Positions 46,958-59,072 of a DNA stretch of 64,000 nucleotides are shown here, in pieces. The DNA comes from Amycolatopsis sp. EV170708-02-1. GTDB taxonomy: Bacteria; Actinomycetota; Actinomycetes; Mycobacteriales; Pseudonocardiaceae. The notes beneath the pieces are model-generated. The model made no database searches. It had not been told where the DNA came from and was given only the letters and a program-made list of their open reading frames with translations. The translations under genes were made by a program, and so were the position numbers. How positions within the stretch are numbered: position 1 is the first letter of the stretch; every line of letters starts with the position of its first letter. Where the stretch lies: positions 4,712,001 to 4,776,000 of the forward strand of contig NZ_CP092497.1 of NCBI RefSeq assembly GCF_022479115.1, in the 5' to 3' direction.

Positions 46958-47149
46958 CCGGACGCGATACTCCCCACGCTGCAACAGCGCGGCCCCACTT
47001 CGAAATCCGCGCCCGCTTTCGTCGGTGGACCCGACGTCCAAAGTGTACTGAGGGACCAGGCAAGGGTGCGTTGGTGACGTGCCACCGCCTGGTCCTCGCG
47101 CGGTCGAGGCTCAAGGTCGGCGCGACACTCACGACGACACCTTTCTGTT

Positions 47150-48130
47150 TCAGAAGCCGTTACCGAGAACTTCGTCGGCGGCACGACGAGGGCTCAGGGG
47201 CACCGGCCCCGCGGGATAGCCGAACCGCATGAGAGCTTGCGGGAATCCGGGGAGTTCCAGGTCTTCGGCCAGCCCGGAACGGACTTCCGGCAGGTGCAAC
47301 GGCTGGGTCAGCACGGAACCCGCGAGGCCGTCGTCGACGGCGGCCAGCCACGTGTTCTGGAGAGCGTGTCCCGCGTGCAGGTGGTCGTACTTGCCGTCGT
47401 CGACGGTGAGGAACACCAACAGGGTCTCCCCCGCCAGACGTCGTTGAAGAACACGGTGGTCGGGCAGGGCCGTGGCCGGACGGACCAGCCCCGCCCAGGG
47501 AAGGGTCCCGGCGGGCAGCGCGCTTCCGGCCAGCCCGACTCCGTAGCGGTGCGGGCCTTCGTCGCGGATCGTCCACAACGCCAGCTCACGCTGGTAGGCC
47601 ATGTCGTGCTGATACGCCTCCGCGGCGAATTCGAGCAGTTCCGCGACCCGGGAGAGTTCCAGCTCGTCGTGGATCAGCCTGGCTTCCGTACCGCTTTCGG
47701 CCGCGACGGCGATCAGGTCACCGGCCTCCGCCCGCGTGACTCTCCGTCCGGAGAAGGGATGCCGGTAGCTGGCACGACGGGCGATCGCCGAGTACCGGTG
47801 CAGGTCGACGTCGGACGGTGCCGAGCGCCCCGTGGTCTCGATCGCGGCGACGATGTCGGGCTCGCCTGATTCCGGGAACATGCTCGTGGTGGGGTCATGG
47901 CCGAGCACCCGCACGGCCAGCTCCACGTTGGCGAGCGCGGCGCCGCACGAGATGAGCCGGTCACGGCCTCGGGTGTCGTGCACGGGCAGTTCCACGTCCC
48001 GGCGCTCACGCAGGAGAAGGCGATCACCGTCGAACTCGAGCCGCCACGGCTGGATGTTGTGCACGGAAGGCGCTCGCAGCAACGTCCTCGCGAGCACCTC
48101 GGTCTCCGCCCTCGTCCACCTGTGCTCCAT
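47150..48130 (-). CDS. Acg-family nitroreductase-fold protein 1
   Basis: 326 residues of the Acg type, the double-nitroreductase family known from the mycobacterial DosR regulon, where members bind FMN and sit idle as flavin stores. Family signs: [56 protein letters not shown] and the C-terminal [15 protein letters not shown]. Enzymes of this group often lack the residues needed for catalysis. The ATG at 48130 follows GGGGACC. It is divergent from the response regulator, and DevR-like boxes lie between. Confidence 0.85.
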   Translation of the reverse strand: MEHRWTRAETEVLARTLLRAPSVHNIQPWRLEFDGDRLLLRERRDVELPVHDTRGRDRLISCGAALANVELAVRVLGHDPTTSMFPESGEPDIVAAIETTGRSAPSDVDLHRYSAIARRASYRHPFSGRRVTRAEAGDLIAVAAESGTEARLIHDELELSRVAELLEFAAEAYQHDMAYQRELALWTIRDEGPHRYGVGLAGSALPAGTLPWAGLVRPATALPDHRVLQRRLAGETLLVFLTVDDGKYDHLHAGHALQNTWLAAVDDGLAGSVLTQPLHLPEVRSGLAEDLELPGFPQALMRFGYPAGPVPLSPRRAADEVLGNGF

Positions 48131-48215
48131 GGTCCCCGTCCTCGGTCGACACTCGATCGAGCTCCACGGTGCACCGGTCACGCGCCGACGCGTCAGGTAC
48201 CGATGGCTCCGATCG

Positions 48216-48261
48216 CCGGGACCAAATACCCGGTACGGCCTGGCTAGGGTCCAACGTCCCT
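48216..48261. promoter_or_regulatory. DevR-like boxes between Acg 1 and the response regulator
   Basis: CCGGGACCAAATACCCGG at 48216-48233 and AGGGTCCAACGTCCCT at 48246-48261. The second fits GGGNC-N4-GNCCC exactly; the first has the same GGGAC and CCC arms, slightly more widely spaced. This is the core of known DosR/DevR sites (GGGACT..AGTCCC). They serve both divergent genes: 86 bases from the Acg start and 90 from the regulator start. Confidence 0.6.
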
Positions 48262-48350
48262 GGTCGTCGGGACGTCCAGGTGGCTGTATCGACCGCGGGT
48301 CAGGGGTACCGTCGGTCGGGCGGCCGGGACCCCGCGGCAGGAGGGATGAG

Positions 48351-50984
<2,634 letters not shown>

Positions 50985-51950
50985 TCAACGCCGCACCTCC
51001 CGCTTGTCGCGGACGACCGCTTCGATCGGGCGGCGCGGCGTCGTCACCCCCGGGCTGCCGTGACCGAGCCTGAAGACGGTCTGGGGATGCCCGGCACCGC
51101 CGAGCAGGTCGCGCAGTTCGGCGCGCACAGCGGCGATCTCGATCGGCTGCGAGTAGAACGAAGCGCTCAATCCGGCGTCCGTCGCGGTGAGCAGGACCCG
51201 CTGCATCGCGCAGCCCGCGCGAATCTGGGAGACCGACGCGTCGTTCGGCATGGTCAGCACCGCGACCAGCGGATCCCGCTCGAAGACGCGGGGAGCACCG
51301 TCCTCGTTGACATACCGGCCCGGGAGCAGCCCGCCCGCCGAACGAGGCCCGCCTGCGAAGGCGGGAACACCGTCGTCCTCGGCGGTTCGCCTGGTCCACG
51401 CCCGGAGTTCCTGCTGGAAAGCCGCGTCGAGACCCTGAAGATGGTCGGCGCGACGGATGAGCCCGGCGGTCGCCTCGAGCAGACCGGCTTCGTCGAGCAG
51501 GACCAGACGAGCTCCCTCCGTGCGGGCCGCCTCGCGTACAGCGGTTCGCACCCGGAGCGGCACAGGCTCGTCCGTGAAGGGGCGGCGGTTGCTGTAGCGC
51601 CGGGGAATCGCTGCGGCGAGGCGGCGTTCGGTCGCGGTGGGACGGTGGCGAGGTCCGACCGTCACCCGCGCCAGCAAGGCGGGCCTCTCCCGTTCGGGCA
51701 TGAACTCGACTTCGCCGGCCCGGCCGGCCGCGGCAAGGGCGAGGCGCAGATTCAGCGACGCCGCGCCACAGGCCAGCCGCGCCTCACGTGCGTCCGGATC
51801 GCAGGCACCGAGCACCCGGTCTTCATCGAGAACGATGTCGATCGTGTCCGGCGCCAGCTCGAAGATCCACGGCTGGGTGTTGTGCGGCGACGGCGCGCGG
51901 ACCGCGGCGCGCAGCGCGTCGGCGACGACCGGAGAACGGGTGAGGACCAT
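50985..51950 (-). CDS. Acg-family nitroreductase-fold protein 2
   Basis: 321 residues, a second Acg-type flavoprotein: AVRAPSPHNTQPWIFELAPD, CGAASLNLRLALAAAG, IPRRYSNRRPFTDEPVPLRV, LPGRYVNEDGAPRVFERDPL, TATDAGLSASFYSQPIEIAA. It lies downstream of the stress-protein operon on the same strand but 133 bases away, so it may have its own promoter. Paired Acg proteins are usual in DosR-type clusters. An activity cannot be claimed from sequence. Confidence 0.85.
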   Translation of the reverse strand: MVLTRSPVVADALRAAVRAPSPHNTQPWIFELAPDTIDIVLDEDRVLGACDPDAREARLACGAASLNLRLALAAAGRAGEVEFMPERERPALLARVTVGPRHRPTATERRLAAAIPRRYSNRRPFTDEPVPLRVRTAVREAARTEGARLVLLDEAGLLEATAGLIRRADHLQGLDAAFQQELRAWTRRTAEDDGVPAFAGGPRSAGGLLPGRYVNEDGAPRVFERDPLVAVLTMPNDASVSQIRAGCAMQRVLLTATDAGLSASFYSQPIEIAAVRAELRDLLGGAGHPQTVFRLGHGSPGVTTPRRPIEAVVRDKREVRR

Positions 51951-52083
51951 CGGACTGCACCTGCCTTTCGACGAACTCAGCGTCTCGCGCGACGAACCGG
52001 CACCGTTACCGGGACGCGAACTCCTGACGGCCCTTCAGGGCGACGCCTGACTCCTCTAGCCGTGTTCCACCGCGAGAACGGCT

Positions 52084-52332
52084 TCAGCGTCCCGCGCCAG
52101 TTCGACGTCCTCGCCGGTCACCATCCCCATGGCACCTAGCCGGATCGGCCGAGATCCCGAAGACTCCCGGCTTCCGCGCGAGCAGCCAGGGCTTCACGTG
52201 CTCCGGTTCGAGCGGCGTTTCCACCATCAGGTAGATCCGGCAGGCGGCGAGGTGGTTCGCCGCCCGCCACTGAGCGTCCACTGGGGACAACTCGGCGGAA
52301 CTCAGCACCGCGGGGGCACCGAGAACGGTCAC
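52084..52332 (-). pseudogene. Phosphoketolase N-terminal stub
   Basis: 82 residues. VTVLGAPAVLSSAELSPVDA, QWRAANHLAACRIYLMVETP, LEPEHVKPWLLARKPG resembles the N-terminus of a phosphoketolase (normally about 790 residues). After about residue 60 the sequence leaves the family and stops. A nearby frame continues MGMVTGEDVELARDAEAVLA, so the break may involve a frameshift. The GTG start overlaps the USP1 stop (GTGA), so it is still translated in coupling. It cannot be an active enzyme. Confidence 0.55.
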
Positions 52333-53228
52333 CGCGACTTCTCCGGCCGGACCACCATCACCGGGCACTCCGCGTGGTGCGCGAGCGCCTGGCTGGTCGA
52401 ACCGAGCAACTGCCCGGTGAATCCGCCCCGACCCCGGCTTCCCACGACCACCAGCTGCGCCTTGGCGCTCCACTCCAGCAGGGCGTGCCGCGGCCGGTCC
52501 TCGACGAGGACCCGCTCGACCTCGACGTCCGGATATTTCTCCTGCCAGCCCGCGAGCCGCTGGGCCAGCAGCCGTCGTTCCTCCTCCTCGATCGACTCCC
52601 ACTGCACGACGAGCCGGGCCATCCCGTAGGCGTCGTCGTAGGTGACATCGCGCCATGCGTGGACCGCGACCAGGCCGGTCTTCCGCCACGCGGCCTCTTC
52701 GAAGGCGGCTTCCAGGGCGCGCTCGCTCAGCGGGCTGCCATCGATTCCGACCACGATCGGCCCCTCCGCCGGATACGCGGTGGTGTTCTTCCGTCCTCGC
52801 ATGACCACCACGGGGCAGTGAGCGTGAGCGACGACCGCAGACGCGGTCGAGCCGATGGTCATCTCCCCGAAGAAGCCCTTCCCGGTGCCGCCGACGACCA
52901 GCATCGCCGCCGACTTCGACGCGTCGATCAAGGTGGGGACCGGCGAATCCGCCGGCATTCGCGTATCCACCTCGACCCCGGGTGCCGCCGAACGCGCTTG
53001 CGCGACGGCCTCCTCCAGCACTCGTTTGCCCTCGTCGGCGAGCACGTCGTACCAGGGCGCAGGGCCCGCCAAGCCGGCTCCGTAGGCCAGCTTGTCGACG
53101 TGCAGGGCATGCACGACGAGCAGCTTCAGCAGTCGTTCCTCGGCGACGGCGGCGGCCCACCGGACGGCGGCCCGTCCCGGCTCGGTCCCGTCCACTCCGA
53201 CGACGATCTTCCGGTCCGGCGTGTTCAT
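52329..53228 (-). CDS. Universal stress protein (tandem USP domains) 1
   Basis: 299 residues, two USP domains (about 8-145 and 155-295). ATP-binding motifs G-x2-G-x9-G(S/T) are clear in GGTGKGFFGEMTIGSTASAV and GSRGRGGFTGQLLGSTSQAL; the Asp of the strand-1 motif is in VVGVDGTEPGRAAVRWAAAV and VVGIDGSPLSERALEAAFEE. Such tandem USPs are a main output of DosR regulons and help during hypoxia and non-growth. Its start overlaps the CBS gene stop by four bases. Confidence 0.9.
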   Translation of the reverse strand: MNTPDRKIVVGVDGTEPGRAAVRWAAAVAEERLLKLLVVHALHVDKLAYGAGLAGPAPWYDVLADEGKRVLEEAVAQARSAAPGVEVDTRMPADSPVPTLIDASKSAAMLVVGGTGKGFFGEMTIGSTASAVVAHAHCPVVVMRGRKNTTAYPAEGPIVVGIDGSPLSERALEAAFEEAAWRKTGLVAVHAWRDVTYDDAYGMARLVVQWESIEEEERRLLAQRLAGWQEKYPDVEVERVLVEDRPRHALLEWSAKAQLVVVGSRGRGGFTGQLLGSTSQALAHHAECPVMVVRPEKSR

Positions 53229-53830
53229 TCTTCGTCCTCCTGATAGGTCACTTTCGCTTCCACGACACCGGGAACCGCCTCGGCCAGCAGCTTGGCCACA
53301 TGACGGTCGGTGTCGTTGTCATAGGCGTCGCCGACCCGCACGACCCCGTCGCGTGCTTCGACCGTCCACCTGCCCGGCCCGCCGTAGATCGCCAAATGCC
53401 GGCGGACGTCCGCCGCGATCGCCTCGTCGGAGCGGGCGAAGGCACGCACGAAGTCGCCTCGGGTGAGGATCCCGACCACCTTGGAACCGTCCACAATGGG
53501 CATCGCGCGGATACGCCCGTCGAGCAGGGCCCTGCCGACATCGGCGGCGTCGGCGCCGGTGCTCATCCCCGTGGCCGGAGTCGTCATCACCTGGGCGACG
53601 GTCAGTCCCGGCCTCGGCCGTGCCTCGTGGTCCGGGCCCGAGCGGACATCGTGCGGGAATCGGTTCCGGATGAGGTCCGCCTCGGTGACGATGCCGATCA
53701 GCCGGTCGTCCTCATCTACTACCGGCAAGGCGGTGAAACCCTTCTCCGCCAGCAGTTCTGCCGCGTGCTTGGCCGTGGTACCGGGCGTCACCGTGACAAC
53801 CGGGGCCGACATCAAATCCCGTGCTCGCAT
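53225..53830 (-). CDS. CBS-BON domain protein
   Basis: 201 residues. Two CBS motifs (MRARDLMSAPVVTVTPGTTA, LPVVDEDDRLIGIVTEADLI, then VAQVMTTPATGMSTGADAAD, AMPIVDGSKVVGILTRGDFV) form an adenosyl-nucleotide sensing Bateman module. A short C-terminal BON domain (DEAIAADVRRHLAIYGGPGR, VVRVGDAYDNDTDRHVAKLL, VPGVVEAKVTY) binds membranes or other partners. It is five bases after USP2 and overlaps USP1 by four, so it is operonic. Energy-status sensing during dormancy is likely. Confidence 0.88.
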   Translation of the reverse strand: MRARDLMSAPVVTVTPGTTAKHAAELLAEKGFTALPVVDEDDRLIGIVTEADLIRNRFPHDVRSGPDHEARPRPGLTVAQVMTTPATGMSTGADAADVGRALLDGRIRAMPIVDGSKVVGILTRGDFVRAFARSDEAIAADVRRHLAIYGGPGRWTVEARDGVVRVGDAYDNDTDRHVAKLLAEAVPGVVEAKVTYQEDEE

Positions 53831-53835
53831 ACTCC

Positions 53836-54738
53836 TCACTCGCCTTCGGCCAACGCTGGGCGAACGACCGCCACCGGACACTCCGAGTGCGCGACAAGGG
53901 CCTGGCTCGTCGAGCCGAGCAACATCCCTTGGAACCCGCCGCGGCCTCGTGACCCGACGACCAGCAGCTGGGCACGTTCGCCGAAACCGAGCAGGGCACG
54001 GACCGGGCGACCGCGGGCGATCACCGTTTCCACGCGCAGGTCCGGGAACTTGGCCAGCCACGGCTCCAGCTGTTCGTCGACCGCTCGCCGCTCCGAGGAC
54101 TCGACCTCCTCCGGATTCACTGTCAGGGCCGACTCGTGCCCGGTGACCTCGTTCCACACCCTCACGACGATCAGATCCGTGCGACGGAGCGACGTTTCCT
54201 CGAAAGCGAAGGCCAAAGCGGTGTCACTCGACTCGGAACCGTCCGTGCCCACGACGACGGGACCGGTCTCCGGTGGACCGTCTTCGGGGCGCTTCCCTCT
54301 CGCGACGACGATCGGGCAATGACCGTGCTGCGCCAACGCCACCGCCGTCGATCCGACCAGCAGTCCCGTGAAGCCGCCCAGCCCGCGGGAGCCCAGCACG
54401 ATCATGGTCGCCGCCTGCGACTCCTGGACGAGCGCGGCCACCGGAGCCCATTCGCGCGCCGCGGTCTCGACGACCAGGTCCGGATAGCGCTCGGCCACCG
54501 CCTCGCGGGCCTCCGCGAGCCATCGCGTCCCCTGCGCCTCGAACGCCGACCGGATCGCCTCGACGGACGGCACCACGCCGGGCATCCTCACCGGCGGAAC
54601 CACGTACACGTGCACCAGCCGAAGCCGCTTCCCTCTCTTCGCGGCCTCACCCGCCGCCCACACCGCGGCCCGCCGGGCCGAGCCCGAACCGTCGATGCCC
54701 ACGACGACCGCGCCTTCAGCCACGCTCGACATGCCCAC
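53836..54738 (-). CDS. Universal stress protein (tandem USP domains) 2
   Basis: 300 residues with two USP domains. VVVGIDGSGSARRAAVWAAG and VVVGTDGSESSDTALAFAFE start each; nucleotide loops are GSRGLGGFTGLLVGSTAVAL and GSRGRGGFQGMLLGSTSQAL. It overlaps the preceding flavodoxin-like gene by 23 bases and precedes the CBS-BON gene by five. A second start six bases later is possible. Confidence 0.9.
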   Translation of the reverse strand: MGMSSVAEGAVVVGIDGSGSARRAAVWAAGEAAKRGKRLRLVHVYVVPPVRMPGVVPSVEAIRSAFEAQGTRWLAEAREAVAERYPDLVVETAAREWAPVAALVQESQAATMIVLGSRGLGGFTGLLVGSTAVALAQHGHCPIVVARGKRPEDGPPETGPVVVGTDGSESSDTALAFAFEETSLRRTDLIVVRVWNEVTGHESALTVNPEEVESSERRAVDEQLEPWLAKFPDLRVETVIARGRPVRALLGFGERAQLLVVGSRGRGGFQGMLLGSTSQALVAHSECPVAVVRPALAEGE

Positions 54739-55177
54739 TCACCTCTCTTGTCCGGGCAGGCTTCAAGGCGGCCGCGACTTCGCCCGCCCAGGCCCGCACC
54801 GCCGGCCAATCCCGGTAGTCACCGTCTTCGACCCGAAGCGCCGTCACGACCGCTCGCTCGCCGAACCGCAGCAGACTCCGGTCGATCCGGCCCGGGAACA
54901 CCACGTGTCCACGGGCGCCGGAGAGCGTCATCAGCCGGGTCACATCCACGGGATCCTCAGCGGGCTTCGGCGGCGTCCCCACCGGGCCGCTGGAGAAAAG
55001 CCACACCTTCATGGTCCTGAGGACGGCGTCGAACTCCTCGACCGTCGTGACATCCTCGGCCCGCGCCACCCGCACGACCGCGGATCCGCGCAGCTCCGAA
55101 ACGAGCGCGCGGCCGATCTCCTCCGCGATCTCCCAGGTCCCGCCGTGGCGGCCGGCCGCCGCTACGAGGATCTTCAT
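54716..55177 (-). CDS. Flavodoxin-domain protein
   Basis: 153 residues. MKILVAAAGRHGGTWEIAEE, IGRALVSELRGSAVVRVARA holds the FMN phosphate loop (usually YGSKHGST; here AAGRHGGT). EEFDAVLRTMKVWLFSSGPV, GTPP and VVFPGRIDRSLLRFGERAVV follow the flavodoxin or HemG-like fold. It is first in the stress operon, preceded by two DevR-like boxes. The altered loop may reduce FMN binding. GGGAGAG lies upstream of the ATG. Confidence 0.8.
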   Translation of the reverse strand: MKILVAAAGRHGGTWEIAEEIGRALVSELRGSAVVRVARAEDVTTVEEFDAVLRTMKVWLFSSGPVGTPPKPAEDPVDVTRLMTLSGARGHVVFPGRIDRSLLRFGERAVVTALRVEDGDYRDWPAVRAWAGEVAAALKPARTREVSGHVERG

Positions 55178-55232
55178 TTCGCTCTCCCGTCTGGTCGCTT
55201 TCCAGCTTCGACCAGCGCGGTGCCCGGGAGGA

Positions 55233-55268
55233 GAGACCGAAGTCCCGGCGAGCCGGGCCCACGGTCCC
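55233..55268 (-). promoter_or_regulatory. Tandem DevR-like boxes before the stress operon
   Basis: GAGACCGAAGTCCC at 55233-55246 and GGGCCCACGGTCCC at 55255-55268 fit the GGGNC-N4-GNCCC core (the first with one change) and are 22 bp apart, two helical turns, as in many DosR promoters. They lie 56-91 bases upstream of the flavodoxin-like start. Confidence 0.6.
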
Positions 55269-55572
55269 GGCTTGATCGCCGGGTGGCTGCCAGCGATGGG
55301 GCCATGCCACCCGTACGGTGGAACTGGTCGAGCCGATCGCACGCGCGGCGCCGCCGCGATGACGCCATCCTCACTTCGATAGGCCACCGGCAGCACCGAG
55401 CGGCGACCCGCACTCCGGCCGGGTCGTATCCGGGAGTCGGCATCGGCCGGTTGCGGCCCGGGGACCGCGCTGATGTGCTGGTTCTCGACGAACCCATACG
55501 GCTCCGGACCATCCTTACCGGTCGGGCCCCAGGTGCCGTCGTCGAACCGGATGCGGGAAAGGGGCCGACCCT

Positions 55573-56523
55573 GTGAAGAAGTCCTGGTGGATCGCGTCGA
55601 CGGCCGGGGCGTTGGTGGTCGTCGCGGCGGCGGTCTTGATCATGCGAGAACTGTCCGGCCCGGCGAACGGGACCGACCCGGATCCGCCGTCCAGCGAAGC
55701 CGTCTCACCCGATCGACGGACGGTACTGGCCGTCAAGGTCGACAACGTGGCCGCCGCCCGGCCGCAGACCGGTCTGAGTGCCGCCGACCTCGTGTACGTG
55801 GAACCCGTCGAGGGCGGGCTGACGCGGCTGCTCGCGCTCTACCGGGGCCGCCCGCCCGCGGTGATCGGCCCGGTGCGCAGTGCGCGAGCCACCGACCTCG
55901 GCCTGCTGGCCCAATACGGACGACCTGCCCTCGCCTATTCCGGTGCCGCACCCGAAGTGTTGCCGTCTCTGCGTTCGGCCTCGCTGACGAGTGCTTCGCC
56001 CGCGGAAGTCCCGGACGCGTACTTCCGCGACGATTCCCGGCCGTCACCGCACAATTTCTACCTTCGCCCGCATCAGGTCCCCGACGGCGAGGTGGCGCCC
56101 GAAGGTGCGTTTCCCGCGGCGGGCGCCGCACCGGGCTCAGGTGTGGCGGCCACCACCGCGGCGATCCGCTATCCGGCGGCCGCTTTCACCTTCACCTGGT
56201 CCCCGGAGATCGGCAGGTACCTGATCGGCCTGGACGGCACACCGCTGACCACAGTGGACAGTGGCAGGCTCGGCGCGGCGACGATCGTCGAACAGCGGGT
56301 CGCCGTCCGCCTCGGCGAACGCGGGGAGACCGGGACGGTTCCCGACTCCCCCATCGCGCAGACGGTCGGCAGCGGGCAGGCGACGATGTGGCGGGACGGA
56401 CAGCGGTTCGAGGCCACCTGGGAGCGTGCGGCGGAGACCGCGCCAACCCGGTTCGCCACCGTGTCCGGGCAGCCGCTTCCGGTGTCCGACGGTCCTTTGT
56501 GGATTCTGCTCGTTCCCGCGTGA
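55573..56523 (+). CDS. DUF3048 (YerB-like) secreted or membrane-anchored protein
   Basis: 316 residues. An N-terminal membrane anchor or signal (KSWWIASTAGALVVVAAAVL, IMRELS) leads to the DUF3048 fold: RTVLAVKVDNVAAARPQTGL, SAADLVYVEPVEGGLTRLLA, LYRGRPPAVIGPVRSARATD, FYLRPHQVPDGEVAPEG, RYPAAAFTFTWSPEIGRYL. YerB-type proteins are exported and of unknown role, perhaps binding cell-wall material. A GTG start at 55573. It is convergent with the broken alcohol dehydrogenase gene. Confidence 0.85.
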   Translation: MKKSWWIASTAGALVVVAAAVLIMRELSGPANGTDPDPPSSEAVSPDRRTVLAVKVDNVAAARPQTGLSAADLVYVEPVEGGLTRLLALYRGRPPAVIGPVRSARATDLGLLAQYGRPALAYSGAAPEVLPSLRSASLTSASPAEVPDAYFRDDSRPSPHNFYLRPHQVPDGEVAPEGAFPAAGAAPGSGVAATTAAIRYPAAAFTFTWSPEIGRYLIGLDGTPLTTVDSGRLGAATIVEQRVAVRLGERGETGTVPDSPIAQTVGSGQATMWRDGQRFEATWERAAETAPTRFATVSGQPLPVSDGPLWILLVPA

Positions 56524-56536
56524 ACGGTGCCGCGGG

Positions 56537-57473
56537 TCAGCCCGCCCGCAGCACGGCCGCACCGTTGACCCGGTCCGCCGCCAGATCCATGAACGCCCGG
56601 TCTGCACCGGTCAGCGGGTACGGCACCGTGCTCACCTCGAGACGGTGGGCACCCGCGAACGCCAGGAACTCCCGCGCCTCGGCGCGCGTATTGGCCGTGA
56701 CGCTGCGCACCTGGCGCTCCTGGAAGAGGTGCCGCTGATAGTTCAGCGACGGGATGTCGGAAAGATGGATCCCGGCGAGTGCCAGCGTCCCACCCCGATC
56801 GAGAGCCTCGAGGGCGGGCGGGACCAGTTCGCCGACAGGTGCGAACAGGATCGCCGAGTCCAAGGGCTCGGGCGGCGGTTCGGCGGCCGCGACCGCAGAG
56901 GCCGCCCCGAGCGCCAAAGCCAGCTTTCTGGCTTCCTCACTGCGGGTCATCACGTGCACGGTGGCGCCGCGAGCGATCGCCACCTGGGCGGTCAGATGGG
57001 CGCTTCCACCGAATCCGTAGATCCCCAAACGTCCACCTTCGGGTACTTGCGCCCGCTCCAGCGCGTGATACCCGATCAGGCCGGCGCACAACAAGGGCGC
57101 GAGCTCGTCGTCGGTGTACCCATCGGGCAGCGGAAGCGCGTAAGCGGCCGGTACGACCGCGAAGGCAGTACCGGCACCGGCCGCAGGTTTCACGCAACCA
57201 GGCGATTCCCACCCGGTCGCCCGCGGCGAAGCCCGAGACCCCCTCACCCGCGGCGACCACCTCGCCGACGATCTCGTGACCCGGCGTCACCCCGGCCCGA
57301 TGCACCGGCAGGTCTCCCTCGGCGACATGCAGATCGGTCCGGCACACCCCGCACACCAGCACCTTGACCAGCACCTCACCGGCGGCCGGCCGCGGGGTCG
57401 GGACCTCCGCCCAGTCGAGCGGGTTCGAGGCCATCGGCCCGGGCCGGGTGACCCGCCATGCGCGCATCTTCAC
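56537..57473 (-). pseudogene. Zinc-dependent alcohol dehydrogenase, internal deletion and frameshift
   Basis: The N-terminal frame from GTG 57473 reads [67 protein letters not shown]. The C-terminal frame (to 56537) reads [60 protein letters not shown] (NAD loop). At the junction near 57170 about 25-30 residues that normally hold the rest of the structural-zinc lobe are missing and the frame shifts. The first half keeps catalytic-zinc Cys and His, but no active enzyme can form. Confidence 0.7.
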
Positions 57474-57577
57474 GATCGGCCTCCTCCATCGGTAAGTCCT
57501 CCGTCCAGGATCATCCGCCTTTCGGCCGCGGGGAAGGAGCGAAGGTCGCCGCCGCTCGGCGACCAGAAGCCTCACCG

Positions 57578-57743
57578 CCGAAGGAGCCACGCGAAGCGTT
57601 CACCGAAAAGTGCGACGGCTCGGCCACGAGGGCGACGTCCGGCGGATCGTCGTCAAGGACACTCAGGCCCGCGTAGTCCTCGATGTCCCCGTGAGCGCCG
57701 GAATCGTCGCCGCGTGCCTGCCGTGGCGGGGCCTGTCACGGCA
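57578..57743 (+). pseudogene. DUF4342-like protein, frameshifted and truncated
   Basis: One frame reads EPREAFTEK, and after a one-base loss at about 57609 the next frame gives VRRLGHEGDVRRIVVKDTQA, RVVLDVPVSAGIVAACLP. This matches the short DUF4342 pattern (E.FT.K ... HEGNVRRI.VKD ... E.PVTAGVV). The usual hydrophobic end is lost. The start is not defined. Another decayed gene in the dormancy cluster. Confidence 0.45.
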
Positions 57744-57746
57744 GAC

Positions 57747-59072
57747 CTATTCGCCCGGTCTTCCGAGGCCGGTTGTCGTCGGGCCGAAGGCGTGGTCGAG
57801 GACGTCGCGGGCGACGGTGGCGCCGAGCTGATGCCCGTCCTTGGTGGCGAACCGGTAATGCACCCCGGCCCAGATTCTGGCCTGGTTCAGTTCTGCCATG
57901 GCCTGGGAGAGGCTGTGGTAGTGGCGGGTGGTGCCGGAGTCGGTGCTGTGGGCGCTGAAGGACAGGTCGTCGCGGCCGAAGAACTCGCGCAAGGCTGTCG
58001 TGGTGGCCGCGGTGAAACAGGCATGCCCGGACGGGTATTCCGCTGACGGCGCGGTGATCCGCACTGGGGTCCAGGCTGGATCGGCGTCGGTGGCTGGGTT
58101 GCCGTCGGTGTCGGCGAGCGGGATCGCTGTCACCGGACGCCAGAAGCTCCAGCGCTTCTTCTCCTTGTAGCAGGCGATAAGCGCGTCGGCGGTGGCCACG
58201 TCCACCATCGCGAACAGGCGGGCTGTCTGCAGGGTGCCGAGCCGGTGGGCCGTGGCGAGCCGGCGTTTGATCGACCATTCCACCACTCGTGGGTCGTCCC
58301 ACCAGATGGCCGCTTCGGTCTGGTCGGGTGTACGCGTCGTGCTGGTAGCCGAGCCGAGGGCCTTGACCTCGTTCAGATCGCGGGCATAGGCGGCGCTGTT
58401 CAGGGCCGGCGGCCCAGGGGTGCGGTAGCGGCCGGGGTTGACGATGAACGGCTTCAGGGTGGCGAACCAGGCGCCGACCTGGAGGAAGCCTGGCGGGGTC
58501 GGCCGCCACTGGCCCGGCGCGGTGCCGACCGGCCAGGTCGCGTCGGAGAACGCACCGTCGTTGCGACGGGCATCGATCATGGCCGTGGCGGTGGCCTGTC
58601 CTACCGCGATGCCGCCGCGCTTGGAATGGCCATCGGGGATCGCGGCGAGCGACTCCTCGTACTGCGTGCGCAGCGAGTCGGCCTGGGCGGGGAAGAGCCA
58701 GACGAGCGTGCGGTAGGCCGCGGTGGCGACCGCCGCCGGAGTCGAATCGCCGGGCCGACTGTGAGGGGCGATCAGGTACGGCTCGTACGGGGTGCCGGCG
58801 ATCGCGTTGACCGCGTCGTACACCGCGCCTTGCGCTATCGCGAAGCTGCGGGTGGCCGCGGTCGGCGACTGCCGGGCGACCTCGTAGATGGCGTTCTGGG
58901 CATGGAGGTTCCAGGCGATGACGGCGTTGGGGCGAGGGATGGTCGTGTCGGTCTGCCGGGCCTGTGCCGCGGTGGCCGTGAGCACCACCGGCACGGTCAC
59001 GGAAAGCACGGTCAGGAGCGTCAATCCGCGCAGTCCGCGGAATTTTCCAGGCTCACGAATACGACGGGTCAT
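57747..59072 (-). CDS. Secreted vanadium-dependent haloperoxidase / PAP2-type phosphatase family protein
   Basis: 441 residues. The signal peptide MTRRIREPGKFRGLRGLTLL, TVLSVTVPVVLTATAAQA is cleaved near residue 40. The vanadate/phosphate pocket is complete: Lys and Arg in KEKKRWSFWRPVTAI, SGH in PSAEYPSGHACFTAATTTAL, RxxxGxH in QARIWAGVHYRFATKDGHQL. Export and pocket fit vanadium haloperoxidase-like enzymes, which share the fold with acid phosphatases; which activity it has is not decided by sequence. ATG 59072 follows GGGG. Confidence 0.88.
   Translation of the reverse strand: MTRRIREPGKFRGLRGLTLLTVLSVTVPVVLTATAAQARQTDTTIPRPNAVIAWNLHAQNAIYEVARQSPTAATRSFAIAQGAVYDAVNAIAGTPYEPYLIAPHSRPGDSTPAAVATAAYRTLVWLFPAQADSLRTQYEESLAAIPDGHSKRGGIAVGQATATAMIDARRNDGAFSDATWPVGTAPGQWRPTPPGFLQVGAWFATLKPFIVNPGRYRTPGPPALNSAAYARDLNEVKALGSATSTTRTPDQTEAAIWWDDPRVVEWSIKRRLATAHRLGTLQTARLFAMVDVATADALIACYKEKKRWSFWRPVTAIPLADTDGNPATDADPAWTPVRITAPSAEYPSGHACFTAATTTALREFFGRDDLSFSAHSTDSGTTRHYHSLSQAMAELNQARIWAGVHYRFATKDGHQLGATVARDVLDHAFGPTTTGLGRPGE

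Noticed and set aside
52011..52024. Possible DevR box GGGACGCGAACTCC upstream of Acg 2
   Set aside because: The right arm deviates at two positions from the GNCCC core, so it is too weak to list as a site.
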